Shown here: positions 48,903-60,046 of the stretch, one piece after another | Layout of the letters: each line of letters opens with the position of its first letter | Position numbering within the stretch: position 1 is the first letter of the stretch | NCBI GenBank assembly: GCA_018806915.1 | Contig: JAGKQI010000052.1 | Coordinates: 124,001-188,000 of the forward strand | Reading direction: 5' to 3' | Length of the DNA stretch: 64,000 nt | Origin: Phytophthora colocasiae | Taxonomy: Eukaryota > Oomycota > Peronosporomycetes > Peronosporales > Peronosporaceae | Notes under the pieces: generated by a model | What the model was told of the DNA's origin: nothing | The model's input: the letters and a program-made list of their open reading frames with translations, nothing else | The model's database searches: none | Position numbers and translations under genes: made by a program

Positions 48903-49332
48903 ATGGTGCATGTTTCTGATGCTGCTCGATATTGACAGCACTACAAGTTGAGATGCAGTTTTTTTTTTTCGTATTCATGTAACTTAAACCTGTAAAGGGC
49001 TTTTCCTAAAAGTCTCATTGCCACGGGGAAGAGTACAACAACGCACGATAGTACTGGTACTGTATTCTGGTTTTGCGTGATGAAAGGGAAGAAAGCGTGA
49101 ATATGACGGGCACAGCTGGAGCCAAGTACCTTGAAGCAATACTAAAACATGTTTTCTGTCCGTATCGCGGAATATTTGCGTCACCACGACGTAGTCTAGT
49201 GACGCTTGCCCTCGATCGCAAGCGCTGCTTGAAGCAGCTCTCTTTTTGACGAGACTCGGTCTTTGTCAAACGGTTTTCTGGCCAATGTATTTCGCTCCCA
49301 ATCAAACACAAAAAGATGAAATCAAAACCCAA
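48903..49332. other. Intergenic with repeat X
   Basis: No gene is seen. A T-run lies at 48959-48969. It contains repeat X (49088-49244). The right end borders the Harbinger element. Confidence 0.5.
49088..49244 (+). repeat. Repeat X, partial copy
   Basis: Matches 57674-57830 (157 bp each, GAAGAAAGCGTGAATATGAC... to GCAGCTCTCTT) with a few substitutions. The continuation of the 57.7-kb copy is absent here but present at 54686-54745. Confidence 0.85.
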
Positions 49333-49562
49333 AGCCTTCAGTCTAAGTAAAAATTCTGAAGCTCGTTCTGAGTGATATCCAAACTTCATTGGCTAAAATA
49401 AGCAGAAGCACTCAGAACGAGTTTCAGATTTTGTGCCGTTCTGAATTGCAACCCCAGAACGCCTCCCCAACGCGTTCTGAACTCAGAACGAGTGTGCTGT
49501 CTATACCAACGTTTCGCAGTTAAGTACATTCAACACAATCACTCTACACCGAGGCGACATTC

Positions 49563-50680
49563 ATGGTTAGCAAGGCTCAAATTGCCGTGTTTTGTGTAAT
49601 GCACTGTATTTGTGCTGCGCTAGCTGCTGTCAGCAGCGACCGTCGCCGACTTGGTGGAGCCCCACGCGAGAACACCAACACATTTCCGTGTACATCGTTT
49701 GAGAAAGCTCTAGCAAGCCCCAAAACAAAGTGGTTCCATAAAAAAATGCGCTGTAACAAAGTAACCTTTCTTGCGGTGGTTGAATTGGTGCGCCAACATT
49801 GGTCTGAGAAGCTTTATCATAACGTCAAGCATGACATTACCAAGCGCGTTGCAGTGACACTCGTGTATCTTTCTACTGGTGGAACGATTGATACTGCTGC
49901 TTCTATCATGGGAATTTCAAAAACGAGTGCCACTGTATATATCAACCAAGTTTTGTTGGTTCTAGTTTCGTTAGCAAAACAGGAGATCCAAATGCCATCA
50001 ACCGCTCAAGAGGTCGACTGTATTAGAAGAGGTTTCGAAAGTATAGCTGGATTTCCCGATGTTATTGGTGCTATCGACGGCTCTTTAATTCGTATTTGCC
50101 GGCCGGCGGAGCACGAAGGCTGGTATTGCCGAAAGAACTACCCTGCAGTGAACATGCAAGCGGTTGTTGACCACAAAACAAGATTTCGCTCATACTGTAT
50201 CAGAGCTGGCTCGATGAATGATCAAGCGCTGTGGAATCAATCAGGCCTGCGTAATAATGTAAGTATACCTTCCGGAATGCACCTACTTGGAGACGCAGGT
50301 ACAAGATCTTTCGACATATGATGACTCCGTTTCAAGAAGAGCAAGCAGCACAAAATACAATGATGAGGCGGTACAACTTCAAGCATTCGCAAACCAGAAT
50401 CACTATTGAGCGTGCGTGTGGTGTATTGAAGAATCGCTATCGTATTCTACTCGGTAAAGTGCAGCAGAAGACGCCAACTAACGTGACTCGTATCATAATC
50501 AGTTGTCTTTTTCTACACAACTTGATGATCAAGTTAAATGATTCGTATCCTGTCATTGGTAGATATCCTAACCCAGCAACAGCTACGGCTCTGACCGCCC
50601 TCGACGTTGAAGACGATTGTAGCCACGCGCATGGTCTGGCTAAACAATTGGAGATAATGGAATATTTATCGGAATTGTAA
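49563..50680 (+). pseudogene. PIF/Harbinger DDE transposase (one frameshift)
   Basis: The first frame, 49563-50321, has a helix-turn-helix-like region (DTAASIMGISKTSATVYINQ) and the nuclease motifs VIGAIDGSLIRI (first Asp) and HLLGDAG (second Asp). The frame then shifts by one base near 50302. The second frame, read from about 50303 to 50680, gives YKIFRHMMTPF and TRITIERACGVLKNRYRIL (the catalytic Glu), FLHNLMI and the C-terminus. All three DDE residues are present, so a single indel is the only visible lesion. The family normally cuts and pastes with a 3-bp target duplication. Confidence 0.8.
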
Positions 50681-50799
50681 TTCAGTTAGATCATGTATCT
50701 TTAAAACAAAAGCATCAAAGTTTTTTATTTATTTTTTAGACTGTAATGATCATAGATTCCTACACAACCAATGCAAACACACTCTGGGCTTGAAGTATT

Positions 50800-51882
50800 T
50801 CAATGGTTGTCTAGCTTGTACATCATCCTCTCCAGCAGCATTAGCTGCTTCGCTTGAAGCTCTCGAGAAGCCTCTTGAGACTCCTTCAACTCGAGCAAGA
50901 CACTTGCTAGTCGGTCCTCCGATCCCAGCGACGCAGCAATCGCCGTCATGCCCTCTTTCATAGCATCAGCTAGACCTAGTATCGATTTAGTGGACTTTGA
51001 CACGGTGTTGGTAGACGAGAAAGACATGTCCTCGTCTGCAGAATCGTTATCTGCGTCTGCCAAAATGGCGCCACCAGCCCCTGCTCTCCCTGCAAAAACG
51101 CTATTCAGAATACCCCACAACTCTGTGTCCACCTCATGGCCGTCGTTACCCGTCTTGGTCCTGGCTGTGACTCCTTGCCGAAACTCACATTTCAGTTTCT
51201 TATACTTGCTTTGCACCTAATATATCGATAATAAATTCTTTAGCGAGAACATGCACAAAAGCTAAAAGACATAAGATACCTGTTCTCCTTTCAGAATTAC
51301 GTTTAGCGATTCCGAAAGGCGACTAGCAAAGTATTGCCAAGCCAGTCGCTTCTTCAAGTTGGTGTCGGCACCATCAAGACGCCTCTTGACCTCACCATCG
51401 TCAAACCTCATATCGAGCAACGCTTGTATCATCGTGTTTGTCCAAATAAACCTTTTGGCTGGAGAATCTGCTGGCCTCGACGTTTTTGCCTTCTTTTTAC
51501 TTTTTTGTTTTGTTGCCGGTGAGACACTTACAGCTCGTTTCTCCTTCAAATGAGTTTGAGCCGAGGCACATTGAGTAAGTGAACTCTGAACCGTTGTAGC
51601 CACCACATTTGGCCCCAGAAGCGATGGTAATGCTGGTAGTCGAACGATACCTTCGAAATCAGGAAGTCCAGTGCTAGTGCTAGGAGCTGTAGTGTGGGGG
51701 TCCATGATTGCCAGATTTGAAGTAGATAGCGCTTGAGTGGTGGCTAAACTAAAAGTGTGCGTATGTAGGCTCTTGTTCATGCTCAGAACACGTTCTGACC
51801 AGAGTTCCGACTCGGAACTATTTTCAGAATTGACGTACTCAGACCACGACGGCATTTCGAGCTGTACCAAACCCTGATTCAA
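50800..51882 (-). CDS. Harbinger-associated Myb/SANT-like DNA-binding protein
   Basis: Two exons, 51882-51280 and 51216-50800, with a 63-bp GT..AG intron joined in phase; 339 residues. The central domain (FIWTNTMIQALLDMRF ... LAWQYFASRLSESLNVI, then VQSKYKKLKCEF across the splice) is the trihelix/Myb-like fold found in the second ORF of PIF/Harbinger elements, which binds the ends and carries the transposase into the nucleus. A basic patch (KQKSKKKAKTSRP) could be the nuclear signal. The C-terminus is a helix (LLELKESQEASRELQAKQLM) probably for oligomerisation. It is intact, unlike its partner. Confidence 0.7.
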
Positions 51883-52065
51883 ATCTCAGTACAGATTTAC
51901 TTAGACCAGGGCCTCAGCGAGCTGTACCAAACAAAAATCCGGGCATTATCAAAATCCGGCCTCGGATAGCCATTCATATAGGTGTATTTAATGTGTCGGA
52001 CCCTAAATTAGGTACCCGTATCATCCATAGCAAAATTCCGCTGTCAGCTCTCGATCAACGCAATA

Positions 52066-53460
52066 ATGCCTGCAAGCGGAGAACGAGCGGAATGGGAGGT
52101 CGTAGCTGAAGGGCTAACAGACGACATTTACATAAGGGAGAGGCTGAACCGTATGTGCTGCTCTAGTGCTTACGTCAAGCGCGTCATGTTATGCCAAATA
52201 TGCCCTGGAGATCACGAAAAGGTTGAGCGTCGCCTCCGCTGCTCCAGTGTAACGTGTGTAGCGTACGCTGTGCGAACTGGAACCAACAAGCCAGGTGCAG
52301 CAAGATATGGAAGGTGTGGCAGTGCTCAATTTCCGGAAGTTGGAGAATTTTAGCAACATCAGTCGAACATGTCGAGGAGAAGCGTCGTGTGAAGGTGCTC
52401 ACCGACCGATCATCACAGCTGAAATGCGCAAATATATAGCTGAAATGGATGAAATAGGACTTGCACTACGCCACATTTGGTCGCGATTGCGTCGTCATTC
52501 AGCATCGTCCAAGCAAGTTGCTAGGTGTGTGAAACTATTACGAATGAAAAATGGGGAGCGGAATTCTGTTGAATCTATCAGATGCTAGTCCGCGATTTTC
52601 CGTTCTACTCAGGGATCGAGGCCAACAAAGCATTTCTTTTCGGACCGACTGTGGATGACCAAGGGTTTTCGAGCGTTGGCAATGGTGAGGATCACAATTC
52701 GTTTGTGATGCGCGTAACTACGCTACGACTCCTTGAAAAGATGAAACAGTTCCAACAGGACAACATGTCTTCCCTTCAAGCTTAGCGAAATTGGGTATCC
52801 CGTCATTACTTGTGGTTGCAATGTTTGTCGTTAGCCGGTTGACACAGGCCGAATATTCGACTGTCCTTTCAGCATCAACGCCATGTTGGAGCGTTGCCCA
52901 AGGTTAATGCCGTTTTAGGTGACGCTGAAGACGCCCAGTACAATGCTCTCCAAAACACAAGCCCATTTCAACGCAGTAAATTCTTGATGTGCTTTTTCCA
53001 CGTGCTGCCCAACGTGCGAAAAAGAACAAGGCAGCTTAACAACTTTCTTGGGGCGGTGGTATACAAGGGGATCCTTGCAATGCACTATACCTCCAGTTTG
53101 GTTGAGTTCTACGAAACAAGATATTCTATCCTGGTGCAGTGGGGGACATATCCCGCTTTGCAATCCTTTTCTGATTATTTCGAAACTCAGTGGTTGAACA
53201 GTAGGTATTGGCGATGGCAAATATTCACACTTCGACTGGGTACGCAACCACGAATAATTCTTGTGAACATTCAATGCCAGCATCAATCAGTCAGTATCGT
53301 TGCTGGAACGTGTGAGTGCCGTTACTTTTTTAATATGGGTCACTGCTGTCATGTGGTAGCGGCGAGAATGCTTTACGAAGGTTGTACGTACTCGGGAAAT
53401 TTCTGCACTGAGCGTCTCAAAGACCGAAGAGTTACGAAGAAGCGCTGTTCGCAGACGTGA
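52066..53460 (+). pseudogene. MULE-type transposase relic
   Basis: Broken frames in order: 52066-52353; 52295-52588 with RPIITAEMRKYIAEMDEIGL; 52582-52785 with NKAFLFGPTVDDQGFSSVGN, ending before the first catalytic Asp region; and 52894-53460 with VLGDAEDAQYNALQ (second Asp), FLMCFFHVLPNVRKRT and a SWIM zinc finger (CECRYFFNMGHCCHVVAARM, C-x-C-xn-C-x-H form). This is the layout of the oomycete MULE transposases. At least three frameshifts; no TIRs found. Confidence 0.7.
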
Positions 53461-53706
53461 GAATGGATGCTGCTGTTGAAGCCTCGCCTCAAAATATGCC
53501 TAGTGGAGTTGAGTCACTCACGACCGCTACTTATCAGCAGGATTACCCGGAGGGCATGGTCTGGCCCAGTCCGTTCTGGTCGACCACCACTTCCTCGAAG
53601 TGCGTTGCAAATACAATATCTCATTAGAGCCTCGTTCTGTGACGACTACTCTCTTTTAGTTCCTTGTAATACAACCAGATCTATGCAAAAAGAAGTTGTA
53701 AAGCAA

Positions 53707-53754
53707 TCTGACAACTTGGATCGCTGACAATCTGACCACTTGGATCGCTGACAT
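53707..53754 (+). repeat. 24-bp tandem pair
   Basis: Two units of TCTGACNACTTGGATCGCTG followed by ACAA or ACAT. No function seen. Confidence 0.7.
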
Positions 53755-53814
53755 GTTTACAATTACGCTAATGCCTTACGAAATGAAAACATGTATTGAC
53801 CAGAAACCTTACTA

Positions 53815-53995
53815 TTAGTCGCTGCCTTCTTCTCTCTCCTCTTCGCTCTCCTCACTCTTCTCCTCACTCACCTCGGTCTCCTCTTCGCTTGCTTCACTCT
53901 CCTCGCTCCCTTCCTCGCTTGCCTCACTCTCCTCGCTCTCCTCCTCGCATTCCTCACTCTCCTCGCTCTCTTCCGCAATCTCGTCATCGCTGACC
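53815..53995 (-). repeat. Ser/Glu-coding low-complexity tract
   Basis: Degenerate repeats of CTCCTCGCTCTCCTCACT; on the minus strand it reads runs of EESEESE. An open frame spans it (to about 54144) but has no ATG near its 5' end and no recognisable domain, so I do not call a gene. Confidence 0.6.
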
Positions 53996-54375
53996 TCACT
54001 CTCAGCACGTTGGGACGCTCGCCTGAAGACGGAACGGGTCACGTTCCTCTTCGTAGACCTCACCGAATATTGGAAGGAAGTCAAGGGACGTTGCTTCTGT
54101 TTTAGCTGAAAGCAGTACACTGCGGGGCAGACGAAGGCTACCAATAGCCTTCGATCCAGAAGAGGGCCCTCAGGGCGGGCTCCATAGAGCTTTTGAACTC
54201 CTGGTCTTGTTCGGTCGTCTTGCTGCTAGCAGGCGTCGTGTTGCTTGAGGTAGCTCGCGGCCTCCTGCTGCTCACGCTCGGCGCGATGTGCGCGCTTCTG
54301 CTGCTGATGGCGGTGGCCTACTGCTGGTTGCGCCCGGCCTCCTGATCCCCGTGGCATCCTGCCGCAACGCACCAC

Positions 54376-54505
54376 TTGGGTTCGCCGGGCTGCTTCTGCT
54401 CCACGCGCTGCACGCGCTGCTCGGGCTCCACGGACTGCTTCGGCTCCATGGACTGCTTCGGCTCCACGGGCGGCTTTGGCTCCACGGACTGCACGCACAC
54501 ATGGG
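54376..54505. repeat. 18-bp minisatellite-like repeats
   Basis: About four degenerate units of GGCTCCACGGACTGCTTC (54424-54496), read as VEPKQS repeats on the minus strand. A (GT) run follows at 54562-54576. The region 53460-54680 otherwise holds nothing assignable. Confidence 0.6.
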
Positions 54506-54685
54506 GGGTTAACGTGGTACACGCACTGCTTGGCGTGGGATCGCTGCTTGGCGTGCTGTTTTGTGTGTGTGTGTGGGGGGGTCGCTGGCCGTCTTCTAAA
54601 CTAGGCGGAGCAGCGATGTGCGATTTTGATTTGGGCCTAAATGGAATTTTGATTGCGTACTAAACGCGTTTTGACGACGTACTTT

Positions 54686-54745
54686 TCTCTTCGTTGACTC
54701 ATCGTGCTTTTACAAACAAACAGCTTGAGATGGCACTTGACATGT
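54686..54745 (+). repeat. Repeat Y, partial copy
   Basis: Matches 57825-57884 (TCTCTTCGTTGACTCATCGT...GACATGT), with one G/A change. It is the missing continuation of repeat X at 49088-49244; six bases (TCTCTT) are shared by both partial copies. Confidence 0.85.
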
Positions 54746-55101
54746 TAGCAATTGTGCAAATCTTGGACGATTTTCGTGTGCTCCCGTAGAGCATCAAAGT
54801 AGGTCAAGCTGTGTGGCGGAGTTTGGTCCGTTGACTAACGGTAAGAACGAGAAAATTTGGCCACACCGTTGCTAGGAACAGTCACTTCGAAGAAACACCA
54901 CTAACAAACAAATCAAACCTTCCTTAGCCTTAGCTTCCATCTACCCGGCTTGCTGTGTCGAAGTCCTGCAAGTCGTCCAACCCGAGCTTCCTCGTGTCAA
55001 ATAGTGCCACCGCAATTTGGTCCCTCACCTACCTATATCCTGTTCAGAAAGGGAGTCTACCATATTTTGCAACATAGCAGCCTTTACGAAGGTATAGCAA
55101 G

Positions 55102-56170
55102 ATGGAAAGAGACGATGTGGATGAGTACAACCACGAGAGTGAGGAGGAACAACTCCAAGCCAGCGAAATTTCCCAAGTCAGGTCAGTCCTGAGTAGTCTG
55201 GGAGCTCTCGAGAAGACAATCAACGATCTACTACAAGATCAGGTTCTAATGCTCGAATCCGTTACGAAGTTCGGAAACCGGACCGAACGTCGTCAAAATG
55301 AAAACTACATGAGATAAGAGCGAACCAGGAGCTGTTACAAAAAGTAATTGAACAGCTACAAGATTACGCACACCAAAATGCAGTTAGGGAGAGTTCACAG
55401 GAATCTGTGATCACACAGCTACAGTAGAAGTCTATTCAGTTCGAGGACAAGTACAAGTACTGGCGAGCAAAGACCCCACTGCAGAGATCCCATCGGCGGC
55501 ACCTGACACCGCCAGAACGGCTGAGAATTCAAGTGCAGAATGGGACGTGTTTGGAACAATGCCGGCGAATATTCCCATATTCGACAGCAATGAGTTGGAA
55601 GTGCGTGTGGCAAAATGCCACAAACAAAGAGAAACCGCAATATATGGAGGTGAACCAAACGAGGACATTGAAGTTTACATTCTCAACATGGTGAAGTGGT
55701 ACGCAGCGTATGGCTTGTACTTCCATAGAGATCAAGTCGACATGCGTGTCGGAGAACTGATGATGAATCACACGAAGGGAAAAGCAAAGTCATGGCTACT
55801 GCAGGAGTACCATGGTGATCATCGGTGGAGTTCCATTGTTCGCCGGATGAAACAGCGCTTCGTGACTAAATCCCGACAAGAAGATCTAGTTGCTCAATTC
55901 TTCGACTGTGTTCAAGGTAATCGATCGTTGGACGCTTAAAATGACGAATTTCGGCGACTTGCACGCACTGCAGGAGTTTCGGAGTACATTAACGTGCTTC
56001 GGTACAAACAAGGACTGTCATCCATGCAGTTGGTACACTTACTGAAGACGAAGACCTTTAATACGCTTGACGAACTCATGGAGGCGTCAAGGACCCTGAA
56101 TCCTAGGGACACGGCTTGTTCATCGGATAAAAGCAGTAAAAGCGGCAAGTCAACCTCTCCAAAGCCCGCT
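55102..56170 (+). pseudogene. Ty3/gypsy gag relic
   Basis: ATG 55102 (MERDDVDEYNHESEEEQLQA) begins a coiled-coil region broken by a stop at 55315. After several broken frames, 55547-55939 reads the retrotransposon gag domain (NMVKWYAAYGLYFHRDQ, KSWLLQEYHG, RMKQRFVTKSRQEDLVAQFF), stopped by TAA at 55937 where the next residues NDEFRRLARTAGVSEYINVL continue in the same frame. Coding similarity ends at about 56165 in a T-rich run, before any zinc knuckle or pol. Confidence 0.7.
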
Positions 56171-56249
56171 TTTTTGTTTTTGTTGTTTGGAGTTTTCGGG
56201 AAAAATAAACTTTTTTTTTTACTCGAGATCGAAACGAGTTTTTTATACA

Positions 56250-57010
56250 CTATCTCAGTCTGCTTCAACTTGATCAGCTGCGACTGAGACTCAATGAGGT
56301 TGTCCTCGAAAAGAAGGCGAAGATCCTCCAGGCGGTTACGAAGATTCTCTGATTCAACGACGTCGATACGCGGGCGAAAGAAGTCGCGAATCAGCTCACT
56401 CTGGCGAGCGAGGGTAGAGGAGAAGGCTTCTCAGAGGTTGTTGACGTCTGTCTCAGGCAGCACGCGATAGACTTCTGCGTCCAGATTATCCAGGAAGGTG
56501 TCCCACTCACGTTCTTTGCGCTTAGGCATAAACTATGCAAGCCTACAGCGCTTGGTGGCACGTTCTGTCACGTAACCCAATACCTTGCGGTCGAGATACG
56601 TGCACAGAAGCTCCGAAAGTTGTCCGAGCGGCTGTAGCAAGCGCTCAGAAAGATACTGCAAGATATTCCTTGCTTGGTGGTCAGCGGCGTCCGGAATAAG
56701 GTTTCGGAGCGCCTTGACGTAACGAAAGTGCTTGTCAACGCCAAATGCAAAGGCGCTACGAAGCTAAACAGCAGACTTAGCACGCTGTGGGTCGTTAAAA
56801 ATGTCACCGATTGAATGACGGAACGTGTAGTCACGCTCTTTCATCTTAGGGATCAAAGACTGCGACGAGGGTGTGCAAGGACAGTACAGATCCGGTTCTG
56901 GACTAATGGAATCGAACGTCGAAGGGTGCGTTGATACTCCGCAGTTCTCGAGGAGGGACAAAACCCGGTTCCCACGAGATGGAGGCAAGCCTAGCGCAAT
57001 CGATAATCGG
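56250..57010 (-). pseudogene. Degenerate ORF of unknown family
   Basis: One minus-strand frame stays coding-like across three stops: CTPSSQSLIPKMKERDYTFR, IGDIFNDPQRAKSAV*, FGVDKHFRYVKALRNLIPDA, NILQYLSERLLQPLGQLSEL, YLDRKVLGYVTERATKRC*, FMPKRKEREWDTFLDNLDAE, LARQSELIRDFFRPRIDVVE, LRNRLEDLRLLFEDNLIESQ. It is strongly helical and charged, like a capsid-type or structural element protein. I do not recognise the family. Poly-T/A at 56213-56221 may mark its 3' end. Confidence 0.4.
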
Positions 57011-57673
57011 ACCAGACTCTAGCAAAGTCTCTTGCGAGGCGAAAAAGCAAACGACACACTCTCTAAATAGAGCCTTTCCGATGTGTCGTGCAGCGAAACT
57101 GCGTAGAAAACGCGCAGCGGTCCCCCAGACCAAAACCAAGCTACTACAAACTGTAACGGTGCCGGTACAGCGCAGAGGAGGAACACCCGAAGAGTGTACC
57201 AGGAGGTCGGTACACTTGGATGTCGGTGGTCGTGGACTCGGCGAGGTCTGTGTTACTGAAGACCGATGAACCGAGGCGGAGAAGCCGAGGCGAAGGGTAG
57301 CCCGTAGAGAAGAGTCGTCTGAATGAGACGAAGTAAATTGGAAAGTGAGATTGAGTTTGTTATCTGTTCTTGTCTTGAGACTGCACTGCAGTCTCCTACC
57401 TACTTGATATGCATTTCACTATGTGGATTCAAGTTGCCCTTGGCGCGAATCTTCAAAGGGCGCGCGTCTGTAGCGTATCAACCAAGCTATAGTGAATTTC
57501 AATATAAACAGAATGCATGTCGTTGAAGTGTGCCCAACATATCAAAGGGCGCAAACAGGTTGCTCTGTGCGAGCAATCCTGTACTCTGCTGGCAGAGCGA
57601 GCATTGGCTCGCTGCCTGCTGAGCAGCTCGACGTCACGGCTCGAGCTGAGCTTGTGACGTTAGCGACATTACA

Positions 57674-57884
57674 GAAGAAAGCGTGAATATGACGGGCACA
57701 GCTGGAGCCAAGTACCGTAAAGCAATACTAAAACATGTTTTCTGTCCGTATCGCGGTATATTTGCGTCACCACGACGTAGTCTAGTGACGCTTGCCCTCG
57801 ATCGCAAGCGCTGCTTGAAGCAGCTCTCTTCGTTGACTCATCGTGCTTTTACAAACAAACAGCTTGAGATGACACTTGACATGT
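57674..57884 (+). repeat. Repeat X-Y, complete copy
   Basis: The uninterrupted version of the repeat whose halves lie at 49088-49244 and 54686-54745. It can be read as an ORF (57683-57904, MTGTAGAKYRKAILKHVFCP) of 73 codons; there is no evidence that it is a gene. Just upstream, 57560-57660 is rich in GAGC/GCTC inverted motifs. Confidence 0.85.
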
Positions 57885-58316
57885 ATGGCGAGGTTAACTT
57901 GTAGTGAAGAAGAGAGGTAGGTGGAAGGGGAGGAGTTGTTGGTAGCCGTTAAAAGGCGAAGTGATGTTGATTAGATTTATAGGAGCTGCACAGTGTGGAG
58001 TGCACAACAATGAATAGGAGACTACATTCCACTATAAGTATAGAGAAAACAAGTCATAACAGTTTAAGGAGGTCCTCTGGGTAATCATACTGTTTAGAGG
58101 CAACTTTAACAGCCTTCCCGCCTCTTCACATAATGTTCCGGATGCGTGATAATTAGATATAAGAGGTAATACTCTCTAATGGACGACTGGTCAGTCTTTA
58201 AAACGCCACGCCCAGGAAGCCTCCTGCGTTAGCTGATCCGACTTTGCCCTGCAGCTTGCTGTAAGGGAAGGAGGACACGGGAGACACGCCACGGGCAGGA
58301 ATTTAGAGACTAAACC
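57885..58316. other. Upstream region of chromodomain ORF
   Basis: No gene is seen. It may be the LTR or leader of the following element, but no second copy lies in the window to prove it. Confidence 0.3.
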
Positions 58317-59809
58317 ATGGTAGTATCATCAGCACCGCGTCTGGCCCAGTGCCTGCCAGCCAAACGAAAGAAGAAAAACGCGAGTGCGAAGCAGTTACGC
58401 GCCAGGAAGAAGGCGAGAGCGGCTGCGCGTGCAGCACGCATTCACCCAGCAGAACCTTCCCGACGTAGTGACCGAAAGGATACAATGAAGGACCTCTCTG
58501 AAGCCTCAGAGGCTGGCACGGACGCCACAGAGGCGACCCCGGACGCTATAGAGGCTACTACTGAGCCTGTTTCAAGTGCTGGACTCCCTAACGAGCCAAT
58601 CGAGTATGCAGTAGCGTCGTTTTCGGCTATAGTAGACGGTAAAGCGGCCGTCGAAGAAGTGCCTCCAGAGGCTGCGAAGGCAGCAGCACATGCATCCGTT
58701 GTTCCAGCAACTTTACCCGAGTTTACAGCAACATTACCGAAGGTTACAGCAACATTGCCCGGGGTTGTTGCAACTTTGCATGCACCAAAGAAGAAGAAGA
58801 CGCGTGGCTCGCTTGCTTCCTTCACCCGCATCCTTGAAGAAGATGATGAAGAAGAAAACTATCGTCTATTCGTGGCCAGTGCAACGAACGCTGCTATTGA
58901 GGCGAGGAAATCTGATGACTTGACGATTGATCATACAAATCCGACAAACTCTGACACCAACTCAAGTGATACAAATTCTGACGTGTGTGTGTGTGATAAC
59001 AGTGACGGTGAAATGTACTGGAGAATTTATGGCAAAAATTACGAGCGATCCGAGCTTACTGTTACTGCGAATTCCGCGTCAACAAAGCAGAGATGGGACG
59101 TTGCACGCATTAACGACCGCCGTGGAGACTCCCTGATAACATATCAGTATCAAGTGCTGTGGGTTAACCCCTCCGTCAAAAGGCGACGGTACTACCAGCG
59201 GACTTGGGAGCCACGCGCCCAGCTACTCGCAGATGACTTTCGACAGGAGATTGAGCTGGTGGATCGGTGGAAAGCTTCGGAGGTGAAGACTTTCGCTGCG
59301 TTCTGGCCAACGGATGAGTACGGCAAAAATGCGATTGGTGCAAACACGCAAGGATTTTATGCGTGTTTAACGCCCTGAGACGTGCAGCAGAGTTGAGTGG
59401 TCGACCTGATATCGTGACTCAGCGTGACATCGATGACTTCGTCGCTGACCAGTTGGCTTCTCGTGGAATGGATATGACGAAGGGAACGTCATGGAAGGTT
59501 GTGCTTGTCTTCTTTCGTCGGCTTCGTGATTCTGGCCGTGATTTCATTTACCGAGCCATTGCTTTGGACAGTTTCGCTGCTGCTGGTCGACGTGGGGTTC
59601 GTGTGCTGAGTGCAATTTCGCTTAAGGATGGTATCTACGTTGTTGCAGCTTACAACCACCGCAATGTCGGCCATGCATGTGTTCTGACGGTTCAAGGCAA
59701 GACTCGGCTGATCTACGACCTGGATGAAGGTGAGCCCATTGAGTCTGCAGAGGACTGGATTGATTTCTACGCATTTATTCGTCCATTTATTGTCTGCAAG
59801 CAGAAGTAG
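58317..59809 (+). pseudogene. Chromodomain plus cysteine-peptidase-like element ORF (frameshifted)
   Basis: Frame 1 runs from ATG 58317 to 59378: a basic, Ala-rich N-terminus (KRKKKNASAKQLRARKKARA), a long disordered middle, then a chromodomain-like end (YQYQVLWVNPSVKRRRYYQR, TWEPRAQLLADDF). Frame 2, 59363-59809, continues as VFNALRRAAEL, SWKVVLVFFRRLRDSGRDF, AAYNHRNVGHACVL and LIYDLDEGEP. The one-base break falls in GFYAC/VFNAL, which resembles the Cys-containing 'G-x-C-x-F-x-A-L' nucleophile motif of OTU/papain-like peptidases, with the His in VGHA and an Asp after it completing a possible triad. Joined length would be about 500 residues. Most likely from a transposable element; no polymerase or transposase is attached. 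Family assignment is tentative. Confidence 0.45.
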
Positions 59810-60046
59810 ACAATAGGAGTTGGTAGGATTTCCGCGGGTTTGCCTAACCAATCTGATCCCAGCAAAACTTTGTCTCATGTGCCTGCATGGATATAAATTC
59901 ATATGCCAATTGTAATTCGGTACATGACCAGGGAAAACCTCAACGAGGAGAAAACCTTTTACGAACAAACTTAAAAACCCAGTGGGAAAAATAAAAGAAC
60001 GCATTTAATTTGGCATGCTTCATGCATTAGTGTTATACTCGTACAC

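Larger units (their letters stand above)
49333..51914. mobile_element. PIF/Harbinger-like DNA transposon
   Basis: It contains the two genes typical of the superfamily, a DDE transposase (+) and a Myb/SANT-like protein (-), in divergent ends-in arrangement. Candidate ends share GTCTAAGTAAA: AGCCTTCAGTCTAAGTAAA at about 49333 and, reversed, GGCCCTGGTCTAAGTAAA at about 51914. No convincing 3-bp target duplication was seen, so the boundaries are approximate. The motif TTCTGA.CTCGTTCTGAG is repeated inside the left end. Confidence 0.65.

Noticed and set aside
53815..54144. Acidic Ser/Glu-rich ORF as a gene
   Set aside because: It lacks an ATG at the 5' end of the frame, is simple repeat sequence and is surrounded by element debris.
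57683..57904. 73-codon ORF in the complete X-Y repeat as a gene
   Set aside because: The frame is not kept with certainty in the partial copies, and the unit behaves as a dispersed repeat.
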